This document shows, one piece after another, positions 58,901 through 62,415 of a stretch of DNA of 64,000 nucleotides. The position numbers and the translations under genes were made by a program. Origin of the DNA: Mesocentrotus franciscanus (taxonomy: Eukaryota; Echinodermata; Echinoidea; Camarodonta; Strongylocentrotidae). Within the stretch, counting starts at the first letter, position 1, and each line of letters begins with the position of its first letter. Below the pieces are notes generated by a model that saw only the letters and a program-made list of their open reading frames with translations, was not told the DNA's origin and ran no database searches. Where the stretch lies: the NCBI GenBank assembly GCA_037976565.1, contig CP137680.1:25431403-25495402 (forward strand), read 5' to 3'.

Positions 58901-61900
58901 GATTAGATTTGGGGTCACGAGGTCAAAGGTCACAGGGCTCATTATGTATCTCAAAATAGCTCGTGATCGCGTTATCATTAGAACCAACAGATGGATTACA
59001 ATCAAACTTGAATTTTAAAAATTGCTTCCATTTTGGTTTGTAAAATTGCTCTATGGCGGAGGCATCATTTTCGACTGCGCGCAGTTGAAGTTCCATCTAG
59101 TTTAATATATTGGTGATAGTGAGAATTTACAAAACTTAATCCAAATTTGAATGTGAATATCTCAGTCTGATATGGGTTATAACTTTTGCATTATTAATTA
59201 TCAAATGTGTCAATTAAAAAAGTTTAAAAATGTATTATGCACAAAGAGGCTGTTCGGTATTTAATGATTCGGGGTAATGATTTGATTTTGGTGTAATACA
59301 TACATGTATTTCTGTTATCTCAGGCTCAGTATTCAATGGGTCAAGTACACCACCAAGTTCAGCGATTATGATGTCAATTAGTGAATGAAGTACTCTGTGA
59401 CAAAACATTTACTTGTATTCCATTGTGTGTTGATTCTCATGATTACATCTAGCTTGACCATAATATGTCTGTAGGTGCGAGTGGTGTATTTGAAAAGCCC
59501 CTTTATTTGGAGGCTTACAACAGGAACCGATTGCAATTCCAGTTCATGATATGTGTGGGATGCCTCTTTTAACTTTGGTCAAATGATTTCAGACGTCTAC
59601 ATGTCGGGTATATTTGTTTTAATTCAGGCTCGTCTCAACGAGATGTTATCCCAGATCCGGCTACAGAGCCACCTGCCATTCAGTCGAAGCAGTGAACAGT
59701 ATTCTATAGACTCTGATCTCCAGTATGAAATTAGACAGGTAAGTTTTACACTTTTCTCACACCTTTCATAAGATCTGGGAAAGACAGTAAGGCTTCTAAT
59801 ACAGAGCCACCTTTCATTAAGTTCTACCAGTGAGCAATATTCTATGGATTCTGATCTTCATTATGAAATTAGACAGGTGAGTTCACACTTCTCTCGCAAT
59901 GTTTCATGAGATCTGGATATAGAAGTAATGCTTTATAGAGCGACCTGCCAATTAGTCATAGTAGGAAGCTAGGGCAGTAAACTTGTAAAATCAGGTAGAG
60001 CATGGCACTTTTTTAAATGTGAAAAATGGAAAGGTATCTCTCACTGGGTTAGGATCCTGGTAGGGTTTGGTTTAGGTATCTTGTGTGCACCTCAATTAAT
60101 TGATGTACCATATGAGGGTACAAGCCTAGAAGGCAACTCCATACTTTATTTATGTTTTTGGTGCCTGCCTTTTCCTATTATCTTAAACTTGATGTCAGAA
60201 AATAAACAAGTGGTGGACAAATCAATAAAGATATTGCATTCTGTTTTTGAATTTAAAACTGTGTATAGATAGAGAGGGTCTTGAGGTGGCCTTTAAAGGG
60301 CAAGTCCACTCCAAAAATAACTTACAGTACTTTAAATAGAACCAAAAAAATCAGACAAACCGATCAAAAAAAGTTTGAGCAAAATCGGATAACTAATAAG
60401 AAAGTTATGAATTTTTAATGACATGAAAAACTTTGAAAATCACTACACAAATTGGCAACTCACTCATGAGTCTGTGACGTCATGTCCTCACTATCCACTA
60501 ATTATTTTCTTTATATTGATAATTATAAATTGCCTATTTCCCCCCTAAGAATCTTATTTCTTAACACCAGCATCCAAGTTAAATTGATAGTAATATGTTT
60601 TGGTGTGGATGTACTAATATAGAGTAATTTTTTTCCAGTTAAATCATGAAAAATTTGAATTTTGATAAACTATTTATATAAAAATCAATAATTATGAATA
60701 TACAATATTCAGAAAATAGTATCAATTCTTCAAAGTTCATAATTTTTTTGGTGAAATGTCATGCAAGCAATATGATACAAATCATATAACCTGGGCAAAG
60801 GCATGGGGAAATCAAGTTTGGGGGATAAAAGGGAAATTAATGGGATTAAACTATATAAAGCAATTGACGAATAGTGAGGACATGACGTCACAAACTGATA
60901 ACCAAATTGGCAATTTGTGTAGTGATTCCCATTGTTTTTTAGTTTTACATACTTTTTCAAAAATTCATAACTTTCTTATTAGTTATCCAATTTTGCTCAA
61001 ACTTTTTTTGATTGGTTTGTCTGATTTTTCTGCTTCTATTAAAGGTACTATGTCACATTTGCAGGCCCCAAAAATGAAAAGGTTAAATTCCAACGGCATT
61101 TGAAAGACAATACTAATTTAGAACTTCCCTTAAAAAAGGGAGGCTTGAAAATGTCTTTAAGTGGGAAAATAACGACTATTAGTTGTCGAATCGACTTAGG
61201 AGCTATAGAGCCAGTAAGTAATAGTCTGATTTTTCAGACCATTGTACCGAATGGTCGTACGTTTTATGCTGCGCAAAGATTCAATCAGTTTAATTTTGGC
61301 CATTACAAGAAGTGGGTTATTGATGTAGACAAATGCTCATGTACCCTTTACAGCTCATTTTATGTATGTTATTACCAAAGATGAAAAAGCCAGTCAGTCA
61401 CTCAATAGTGTCTGACAGTGAAGTCTAGCAAGTAAACGGGTTTCCTTGCATAATTTGAATATTAGGACACTGCTAATGTTTAAATTTCACAGATAGGACA
61501 TACATGACATATTCATAATTCCTGCAAAGTTCTACAGAATTTGATGTTGGCTGCAAAAGGGACATAGTATCTTTAAAGGCAAGTTATTTTTGGAGTGGAC
61601 TTGTACTTTAAAGGTACTATGTCCCATTTGCAGGTCAAAAAAATGAAAAGGTTAAATTCCAACGGCATTAGAAAGACAATACTTACCGGTATTTAGAACT
61701 TCCCTCAAAACGAAAGGGTTTGAAAATGGCTTTTTGTGGGAAAATAACGACCATTAGTTGTCGAATCAACATAAGTGATTGCAATCACCTAAGTAATAGT
61801 CTGATTTTCAGACCCTTGTACCGAATGGTCGTCGTTTTGTGCTGCACAAAGATTCAATCAGTTTAATTTTGGCCATTACAAGTAGTGGATTATTGATGTA

Positions 61901-62415
61901 GACAAATGCTCATGTATCTGTTACAGCTCATTTTATGTATGTTATTACCAAAGAAAAAAAGCTGTCAGTCAGTCAATCAATAGTATCTGACAGGAAAGTC
62001 TAGAAAGTAAACGGGTTTCCTTGCATAATTTGAATACTAGGACACTGCTAACGTTTAAATTTCACAGAAAGGAAATACATGATATTTTCCTAATTCCTGC
62101 AAAGTTCTACAGAATTTGATGTTGGCTGCAAAAGGGACATAGTATCTTTAACACGTTTTAAAATCAACTTTGTCAAGTTAATAAAGGGATATCATTTTAT
62201 GGTCAAGTTTGAAATTATATAAGATAGAAAAGGTCTTGAGGTGGCTTTTAACACGTGTTGAAATGAATTTTTCTCCCTCTCTCTCTGTTTCTGGCATATT
62301 TCTTCAGCATCTGAAGCAACAACAGGAAGGCATCAGTCATCTGGTGGGTATCATCAAAGAGGACTTGGAAGATTTGAAACTCATTGAGAGAGGGTTGGAG
62401 GAAGCAACCAGTTGA
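19499..62415 (+). CDS. NUP54: NUP54, nuclear pore FG nucleoporin (14 coding exons)
   Basis: Nup54 is a central-channel nucleoporin. With Nup62 and Nup58 it forms a coiled-coil trimer whose FG tails bind transport receptors. Joining 19499-19589, 32013-32246, 36915-36983, 40682-40801, 43364-43438, 44325-44509, 45720-45906, 46324-46520, 54247-54301, 55188-55281, 55792-55899, 56587-56706, 59628-59738 and 62308-62415 gives about 584 residues once one missing base in exon 7 is allowed for. Human Nup54 is about 507, and the extra length is in the FG part. Order: FG/GFG-rich N-terminus (about 1-196), globular core with GDER, AKWNQLQAFWGTG and ENPFCRFK, then heptad-rich helices with ELNAPTQ and LKQQQEGISHL near the end. 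All introns are GT-AG. The start ATG has A at -3 and opens MSFNFGS, typical of the family. Introns total about 41 kb and are full of repeats. The identification is firm; the exon 7 frame is the only doubt. Confidence 0.96.
19723..19787. repeat. Short GC-rich palindrome flanked by direct repeats, NUP54 intron 1
   Basis: AACTCCAGGAAGCTCCGACG is followed, after a short loop, by its complement. The hairpin is bracketed by direct repeats of agtctatgcta. It lies about 140 bases after exon 1. It is probably a tiny foldback insertion. Confidence 0.7.
19800..21960. other. Intron 1 segment without recognised elements
   Basis: Mixed AT-rich intronic DNA. CCAAT-like boxes and an E-box (ccaatggccaatcagagcacgtg) occur near 21748-21772, followed by tgatattgggctt. 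No exon with a matching phase is seen. Confidence 0.35.
21962..23576 (+). mobile_element. TAGGGTGTCTGA-ended element A
   Basis: Left end TAGGGTGTCTGA; right end TCAGACACCCTA. It is flanked by ATCGTAA on both sides, a probable 7-bp target duplication. The interior (aaggtg...caataaatgaggtgtcatatgaaagagcag, gtgagtcttgaaatttgaaatg) recurs at 26933-29628. It is interrupted by a second element at 22102-22835. No transposase is seen. Confidence 0.8.
22102..22835. mobile_element. TAGAGTAGAGGAGG-ended MITE inserted in element A
   Basis: Ends TAGAGTAGAGGAGGGAGTTT and the complement of TAGAGTAGAGGAGGCAGTTT, continuing to ttcggcc on both sides (one mismatch in about 26). 734 bp. The insertion is shown by comparison with the other copies of the host element, which run attcaaacctttattctttgtg without it. 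Confidence 0.82.
23899..25246. mobile_element. hAT-type non-autonomous element with perfect 8-bp target duplication
   Basis: Begins CAGCGCTCAAA and ends TTTGAGCCCTG, flanked on both sides by GTCGGCTC (23891-23898 and 25247-25254). CAG-type ends with an 8-bp duplication are the hAT hallmark. It carries several cgggggc...gcccccg hairpins at the margins and a younger element at 24740-25068. No transposase reading frame was recognised. Confidence 0.82.
24740..25068 (-). mobile_element. CAGGGGCGGATC-type MITE (intact relative)
   Basis: Left end agtggcggatctagggg, right end ctagatccgcccctga. The interior is the inverse of the rearranged copy at 17170-18300. About 330 bp and non-coding. It lies inside the hAT-type element. 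Confidence 0.7.
25780..26181. mobile_element. Foldback element with ~175-bp inverted arms
   Basis: Left arm from caaattaccgtaaaataat; right arm ends attataatttaacggtaatttg. The centre of the arms matches almost exactly (acgtaattgccatgcagcg, gtagactgtaga, cagcatgcagcagagagg and complements). A 30-40 base spacer separates them. About 400 bp in intron 1. Confidence 0.8.
27256..27846. mobile_element. TACCGTAAATCTCCG-ended MITE with perfect terminal repeats
   Basis: The terminal inverted repeats TACCGTAAATCTCCGTGTAT... continue through aaggcgcac without mismatch over about 29 bases. A second internal copy of gtgcgccttatacacggg lies near each end. 591 bp. It interrupts body B of the host element, as shown by comparison with bodies A and C. 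Perfect ends suggest a recent insertion. Confidence 0.85.
28837..29341. mobile_element. hAT-like MITE (TARGGCTGYG ends) with 8-bp target duplication
   Basis: Left end TAAGGCTGCGAC, right end GCACAGCCCTA. Flanks GCACGCGT and GCACGCAT differ at one base. Arms contain repeated tactcgagta/attcgagtattc words. 505 bp, inserted in body C. Confidence 0.78.
29643..30047. mobile_element. CTAGCCTATC-ended repeat with CCAAT and CRE-like words
   Basis: tcctagcctatctgatag on the left and gatgataggctag on the right are inverted. ctagacggatcc also occurs as a direct repeat at both edges. Inside are ccaatgagcgatgaggccatgacgtcatgatatttgattgg, two CCAAT/ATTGG boxes around a TGACGTCA. It is probably a small non-autonomous element; the regulatory reading is only suggestive. 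Confidence 0.5.
30111..30164 (+). repeat. Interstitial telomere-type repeat (CCCTAA)n
   Basis: About eight CCCTAA units in a row, one with a single change (CTCTAA). This is the animal telomere repeat seen from the C-rich strand. It is followed directly by about 120 bases matching the TAGGGTGTCTGA element in inverse orientation (compare 23218-23290). Confidence 0.95.
30300..32012. other. End of NUP54 intron 1, no elements recognised
   Basis: AT-rich intronic DNA. A small inverted pair (cctctccgaac..aaaaattg / caattttttgac) lies near 30569-30610. The segment leads into the exon 2 acceptor. Confidence 0.4.
32013..32246 (+). CDS. NUP54: NUP54 exon 2 (GFGFG-rich)
   Basis: Follows a pyrimidine-rich acceptor (tttttttatctcgcag) and ends ACAGGAG|gtacga. 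It is 78 codons long and phase 1 at both ends. It encodes an FG-domain segment with FSFG, LGFG, GFGFG, GGFGFGSGG and GFNFG motifs separated by Thr/Ser-rich linkers, as expected of a low-complexity transport-receptor-binding domain. Confidence 0.93.
32605..32826 (+). mobile_element. tRNA-derived SINE, copy 2 (head missing)
   Basis: The body cactaatgtcctttggcaagacactgatct, caacccaggtgatgtaaatgggtgcctgg and ccttgaaatgc matches the SINE at 9080. The tail is (ATT)n at about 32812-32828. The tRNA-related 5' part with the B box is absent. In NUP54 intron 2. Confidence 0.75.
33254..33458 (-). mobile_element. tRNA-like (A/B box) element, copy 1, interrupted
   Basis: Read on the minus strand it has an A box, TGGTAGAGTCG (complement of 33419-33429), and a perfect B box, GGTTCAAATCC (complement of 33384-33394). 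A body and an aataaagattgattgatcga tail follow. It stops at AGTCA (33454-33458), where another sequence is inserted. Its missing head continues at 34830-34870. Confidence 0.75.
33459..34829. mobile_element. 1.37-kb insertion inside the tRNA-like element
   Basis: AGTCA occurs at 33454-33458 and 34830-34834, and the interrupted element resumes after the second copy (gatgaactagaaacaaatacc). This defines a 5-bp target duplication. I see no clear terminal inverted repeats. Open frames of up to about 150 codons inside have no recognisable protein features. Class unknown. Confidence 0.6.
34930..35168 (-). mobile_element. Compact TIR-bounded element carrying Pol III A and B boxes
   Basis: The outer ends AATGCTTCCTGGGAGA and TCTCCCAGGAAGCATT are perfect 16-base inverted repeats, 239 bp apart. 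On the minus strand an A box (TGGTAGAGTCG, complement of 35085-35095) and a B-box-like GATTCAAATCC (complement of 35050-35060) sit at tRNA spacing. It is about 90% identical to the interrupted copy at 33254. It combines features of a SINE and a MITE. Confidence 0.7.
35457..36467. mobile_element. GTCTCGCCTGC-ended element with ~180-bp tandem units
   Basis: Left end GTCTCGCCTGC and right end GCAGGCGAGAC are inverted repeats. Inside, about four units of 150-190 bases share gttaagtttttgaat, gggttatcaagtatc.cc.atcat and AGGTCAAAGGTCA. Non-coding. In NUP54 intron 2, it ends about 450 bases before exon 3. Confidence 0.8.
36915..36983 (+). CDS. NUP54: NUP54 exon 3
   Basis: A small 23-codon exon, phase 1 at both ends, after ttttttctccag and before gtgggt. 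It encodes NFNFGSGSSGIKPSSTG then FNFDLG. The phase and the FG composition match the neighbouring exons. Microexon status makes it somewhat less certain than exon 2, but both splice sites are good. Confidence 0.88.
   Translation, partial: VTSILEVVVVASSLPPQGLILI
37095..37260. repeat. Inverted repeat in NUP54 intron 3
   Basis: tagtattaatgactgcttt...gaaatag.tgtttttata is followed about 100 bases later by its complement (tataaaaacaactatttc...aaagcagtcattaatac). The spacer is a GC-richer segment, gcccgaggcg. It is probably a small foldback element. Confidence 0.65.
38884..39783. mobile_element. CAGAGCTGCCAAC-ended MITE with CTATCG duplication
   Basis: Left end CAGAGCTGCCAACCCTCCC, right end TGTTGGCAGCTCTG. 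CTATCG flanks both ends (38878-38883 and 39784-39789). 900 bp, with homopolymer A and T runs inside and no coding frame recognised. A related pair of ends (TGCCAACCCTCC / GGTTGGCA) bounds 42914-43092. Confidence 0.78.
39790..40680. other. End of NUP54 intron 3, no elements recognised
   Basis: Mostly unique AT-rich DNA leading to the exon 4 acceptor, with a fragment of the TGCCAAC-type repeat at about 39820-39860. Confidence 0.4.
40682..40801 (+). CDS. NUP54: NUP54 exon 4
   Basis: Acceptor tttctttctacag, donor A|gtgagt. It is 40 codons long, phase 1 at both ends. It encodes GFGAKPGGSSLFGGGGFGQ followed by LKFGFGLNTGTTTT. FG repeats continue here. Skipping the exon would keep the frame. Confidence 0.91.
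41405..42600 (+). mobile_element. (TCCG)n-headed element with ~150-bp tandem units, NUP54 intron 4
   Basis: Starts tttttagctcatccggccc, with a short hairpin AGCTCATC/GATGAGCT, then ggcgtccgtccgtcc. About seven units follow, with cttcttctcc(t)tcatttct.gaccgattttgatttgg, tttatctggtagagct and ctacacagaattttaaaattg. The units are 85-95% alike. No coding frame. Confidence 0.8.
42912..43093. mobile_element. Short TGCCAACC-ended MITE
   Basis: Ends tgccaaccctccatg and aaaggttggca are inverted. Internal cctccctgat words occur four times. About 180 bp. It is a probable relative of the 900-bp element at 38884. Confidence 0.65.
43364..43438 (+). CDS. NUP54: NUP54 exon 5 (FG then glutamine run)
   Basis: Acceptor ttcatatatag, donor CAAG|gtagat. 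It encodes SGLGTGFGA followed by thirteen glutamines, one Leu and two more Gln. The Gln run is coded by five CAG and then eight CAA codons. Nup54 of vertebrates also has a short Gln run at the end of its FG domain. The tract is a likely site of length polymorphism. Confidence 0.9.
43439..44324. other. NUP54 intron 5
   Basis: AT-rich intron without a recognised repeat or RNA gene. Confidence 0.4.
44325..44509 (+). CDS. NUP54: NUP54 exon 6 (start of the globular core)
   Basis: Acceptor cttattccag, donor TTTAAA|gtgagg. It enters in phase 1 and leaves in phase 0. It encodes the family signatures YGDERD, AKWNQLQAFWGTGSG, NFTPENPFCRFK. These are among the most conserved residues of animal Nup54 and fix the identity of the gene. 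Confidence 0.96.
44820..45568. mobile_element. CAGCGTTTTCAACCT-ended degenerate MITE, NUP54 intron 6
   Basis: The left margin cagcgttttcaaccttcttgg and the right margin ctagttgaaaaatgttg are loosely inverted. ggcac words sit near both ends. Several related ~130-bp internal segments repeat gaatgaag/agcaagcaa and catttctt. It is old and diverged. Confidence 0.5.
45720..45906 (+). CDS. NUP54: NUP54 exon 7, with an apparent one-base deletion
   Basis: Acceptor cctcaatag, donor AA|gtaagg. The first 37 codons read TVGYSVKP...DGLVVLHFNKKDTEIRS...QQQMVD, as expected. After GAC (ending at 45830) the conserved sequence continues one base out of frame (LYRILGSKPSLSVCVEDV, then PLPNDK). The exon is 187 bases long; 188 would restore both the frame and the phase-2 junction with exon 8. 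Read as given, translation stops at TAG 46332-46334 in exon 8. The cause may be a sequence or assembly error or a real frameshift allele. Confidence 0.92.
46324..46520 (+). CDS. NUP54: NUP54 exon 8
   Basis: Acceptor ctttttcatttcag, donor CTAG|gtgagt. In the restored frame it encodes AEVVVYILERLPTGATKRIP, then FFNQASNKQQLGSLGV and a helix ending LEHYLQNPPLG. This matches the ferredoxin-like core region of Nup54 and the conserved QNPP turn before the coiled coils. It leaves in phase 1. Confidence 0.94.
47311..47815 (+). mobile_element. ATGCCTCCGC-headed tandem-unit element, 3' truncated
   Basis: Begins ttttatgcctccgctacaaagtag, then (ACGT)n within the gtccgtacg segment, and about three units with gattaccgccaaact.gggt and AAGGTCAAAGGTCAC. 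The right end found in the other copies (ggcggaggcatcattttcg) is missing. Confidence 0.75.
48303..48508. mobile_element. Small foldback insertion in the left arm
   Basis: aaagctagtttcattttgtagacagaaattga is answered about 130 bases later by tcaatttctgtctatgaaactagcttt. The host sequence cccgtata...cgattatcaagggcg is continuous in the right arm of the host element, which shows that the insertion is younger. Confidence 0.7.
49412..49712. mobile_element. CAGGGTTCA-ended MITE
   Basis: Ends CAGGGTTCA and TGAACCCTG, 301 bp apart. The inside repeats words such as ttccctgacttt. CAGGG-type ends are common in hAT-like MITEs, but the target duplication is not clear. Confidence 0.55.
50121..51305. mobile_element. 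Foldback element inside the 2.35-kb element
   Basis: Outer arms ctagaccgaagattt.tgtctctttcgttcgttagcctctgatttgggtagggtcggctc match in inverse (two or three mismatches over more than 70 bases). The inner arms around 50870-51070 (gctccgtg.tgaaattcttgc, gatgaaaatccgg) also pair. It is the same family as 23843-25478. Confidence 0.8.
50216..50754 (-). mobile_element. piggyBac-like non-autonomous element (TTAA target)
   Basis: Ends CTCTTTGCCCGC and GCGGGCAAAGAG, flanked by TTAA on both sides (50212-50215 and 50755-50758). A related empty site is visible at 25251-25285 (cctctctttagagacagaagcc). On the minus strand, 50446-50261 opens MMDPVPTADSDSEESETDSD and continues EEDEP. Such an acidic N-terminus is typical of piggyBac transposases, so this is probably a deletion derivative. 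The rest of the transposase is absent. Confidence 0.75.
52318..52790 (+). repeat. Tandem repeat, five units of ~100-115 bp
   Basis: Units share ggtacaacgaatcgtcttc, tttctctaataatttaatg, caaagcttccgcg and gaattcagacaa.gattaagag. Unit differences include indels around cttcgcgcgggag. Confidence 0.85.
53153..53500 (+). mobile_element. ATGCCTCCGC-ended tandem-unit element, short form
   Basis: Both ends are present (tttttatgcctccgctac and ggcggaggcatcattttcg...catctag), with only remnants of the internal units. It interrupts the right arm of the 5.5-kb element between acatttt and ttaaaaatggg. Confidence 0.78.
54247..54301 (+). CDS. NUP54: NUP54 exon 9
   Basis: A short exon after a 7.7-kb intron. 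Acceptor gtgtcttaactag, donor AG|gtatgt. It encodes YDPRLWRQAQLDNPDPD, matching the conserved DP.(I/L)W.QA..DNPD block of the family. Entry is phase 1 and exit phase 2. Confidence 0.92.
54585..54775. mobile_element. Tc1/mariner-like MITE (CAGTCAAACCTG ends, TA target)
   Basis: Ends CAGTCAAACCTGTCTA.. and ..AAGCAGGTTTGACTG, flanked by TA on each side. Two internal copies of gtctttgtagacaggtgg. 191 bp. In NUP54 intron 9. Confidence 0.8.
55188..55281 (+). CDS. NUP54: NUP54 exon 10
   Basis: Acceptor aatcctgttatag, donor GAT|gtaagt. It encodes RLIPVPLVGFDVIKTRLEY followed by a Gln-rich helix ending QARLD. LIPVP..GF is a family hallmark that leads into the first coiled coil. It leaves in phase 0. 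Confidence 0.93.
55792..55899 (+). CDS. NUP54: NUP54 exon 11 (coiled coil)
   Basis: Acceptor tttatattgacag, donor CAG|gtaggc. It is 36 codons, phase 0 at both ends. It encodes LVNKDLERLQEQQNTLQARI followed by AENKRRHLELSHRVLQ, with Leu/Ile at heptad positions. LSHR.LQ is conserved in vertebrate Nup54. A trinucleotide repeat tract starts about 25 bases after the donor. Confidence 0.93.
55912..56460 (+). repeat. GAT/GGT trinucleotide tract in NUP54 intron 11
   Basis: About 500 bases dominated by GAT, GGT and GAA-like triplets. It includes a duplicated ~85-base segment (gatgaggattgtga.(g/t)ttggcaatacaagtagtgatg). It starts just after the exon 11 donor and produces long artefactual frames of Met/Val, Asp/Gly or His/Ser. 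Confidence 0.9.
56587..56706 (+). CDS. NUP54: NUP54 exon 12 (coiled coil)
   Basis: Acceptor ttaatcccag, donor AAG|gtatga. It is 40 codons, phase 0 at both ends. It encodes VMAQQEVQRKQGVSIQLEEE and then a helix ending LMAELNAPTQMK. The ELNAPTQ motif is conserved in the family. Confidence 0.94.
57536..57775 (+). repeat. Two tandem units of ~120 bp
   Basis: tagatgagttttygcacttgcccacgatcacaatcaaagaaagttgatgttaytatttctatgcttctacttgctcttgccc is present twice with few differences. In NUP54 intron 12. Confidence 0.85.
57977..59100 (+). mobile_element. ATGCCTCCGC-ended element with ~151-bp tandem units, full form
   Basis: Left end tttttatgcctccgctac with an internal hairpin (atgcctccgcta/tagccggaggcat), then (CACG)n. 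About six units of ~151 bases follow, each with gattgatggattaccgcc, catgtatgtatcttgcagag, gattagattttggggtcacg and AGGTCAAAGGTCA. Right end ggcggaggcatcattttcg...catctag. The short minus-strand frames that repeat every 151 bases are artefacts. Confidence 0.85.
59628..59738 (+). CDS. NUP54: NUP54 exon 13 (coiled coil)
   Basis: Acceptor gttttaattcag, donor CAG|gtaagt. It is 37 codons, phase 0 at both ends. It encodes ARLNEMLSQIRLQSHLPF, then SRSSEQYSIDSDLQYEIRQ. Compare the vertebrate pattern RLNELMSQIRMQ..., D.DL..EIKQ. A tandem copy of its 3' two-thirds follows immediately. Confidence 0.94.
59805..59876 (+). CDS. NUP54: Candidate duplicated exon 13b of NUP54
   Basis: This is a second copy of the 3' part of exon 13 and its donor, offset by 138 bases. 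It reads SHLSLSSTSEQYSMDSDLHY then EIRQ without a stop. A possible acceptor (ttctaatacag) gives a 72-base exon, phase 0 at both ends, and the donor is CAG|gtgagt. Inclusion would add 24 residues to the coiled coil. Most differences from exon 13 look synonymous or conservative. The acceptor has a weak pyrimidine tract, so it may be an unused relic. Confidence 0.45.
59877..59985 (+). pseudogene. Third, degraded copy of the exon 13 repeat unit
   Basis: The intron-like part of the unit (tttcatgagatctgg..., compare tttcataagatctggg after exon 13) is repeated again. It is followed by gagcgacctgccaattagtcat, which corresponds to the exon start but contains TAG stops. The unit period is about 134-138 bases. 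This copy cannot code. Confidence 0.6.
60295..61607. mobile_element. AAAGGGCAAGTCCACTCC-ended foldback MITE, host of another MITE
   Basis: Left end AAAGGGCAAGTCCACTCC, then aaaaataact; the right end is the complement (aagttatttttggagtggacttgtacttt). The arms continue inwards (aatcagacaaaccgatcaaaaaaagtttgagcaaaat..., aattggcaa, gacgtcatgtcctcac). TTAAAGG MITE copy 3 sits in the right arm between gcttctatt and ggcaagtta. Confidence 0.85.
61039..61576 (+). mobile_element. TTAAAGG-ended MITE, copy 3 (complete)
   Basis: 538 bp with inverted ends TTAAAGGTACTATGTC and GACATAGTATCTTTAA. It contains a 94-codon open frame (61100-61384, MKDNTNLELPLKKGG...) that is partly kept in copies 1 and 2 but frameshifted or stopped there. 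I do not think it codes for a protein. Confidence 0.85.
61608..62152 (+). mobile_element. TTAAAGG-ended MITE, copy 4 (diverged)
   Basis: Same ends as copies 2 and 3 and the same layout, but clearly more diverged inside (aacgaaagggtttgaaaatggctttttgtggg...). It starts directly at the right border of the host foldback MITE. It ends about 155 bases before exon 14. Confidence 0.82.
62308..62415 (+). CDS. NUP54: NUP54 exon 14 (terminal coding exon)
   Basis: Acceptor ggcatatttcttcag, ending with stop codon TGA at 62413-62415. It encodes HLKQQQEGISHLVGIIKEDL then EDLKLIERGLEEATS. The LKQQQEG.SHL motif and the acidic helix are the conserved C-terminus of Nup54. The product ends a few residues sooner than the human protein. 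Confidence 0.95.
   Translation, partial: HLKQQQEGISHLVGIIKEDLEDLKLIERGLEEATS

Noticed and set aside
57977..59100. Regularly spaced ~151-bp repeats that could suggest a CRISPR-like array
   Set aside because: The units are nearly identical throughout, with no short repeat and variable spacer pattern, and the DNA is eukaryotic. They are tandem units of a transposable element.
61100..61384. A 94-codon frame in a MITE as a possible small protein gene
   Set aside because: Copies 1 and 2 of the same element contain stops or a frameshift. The similarity is explained by recent common origin of the repeats.
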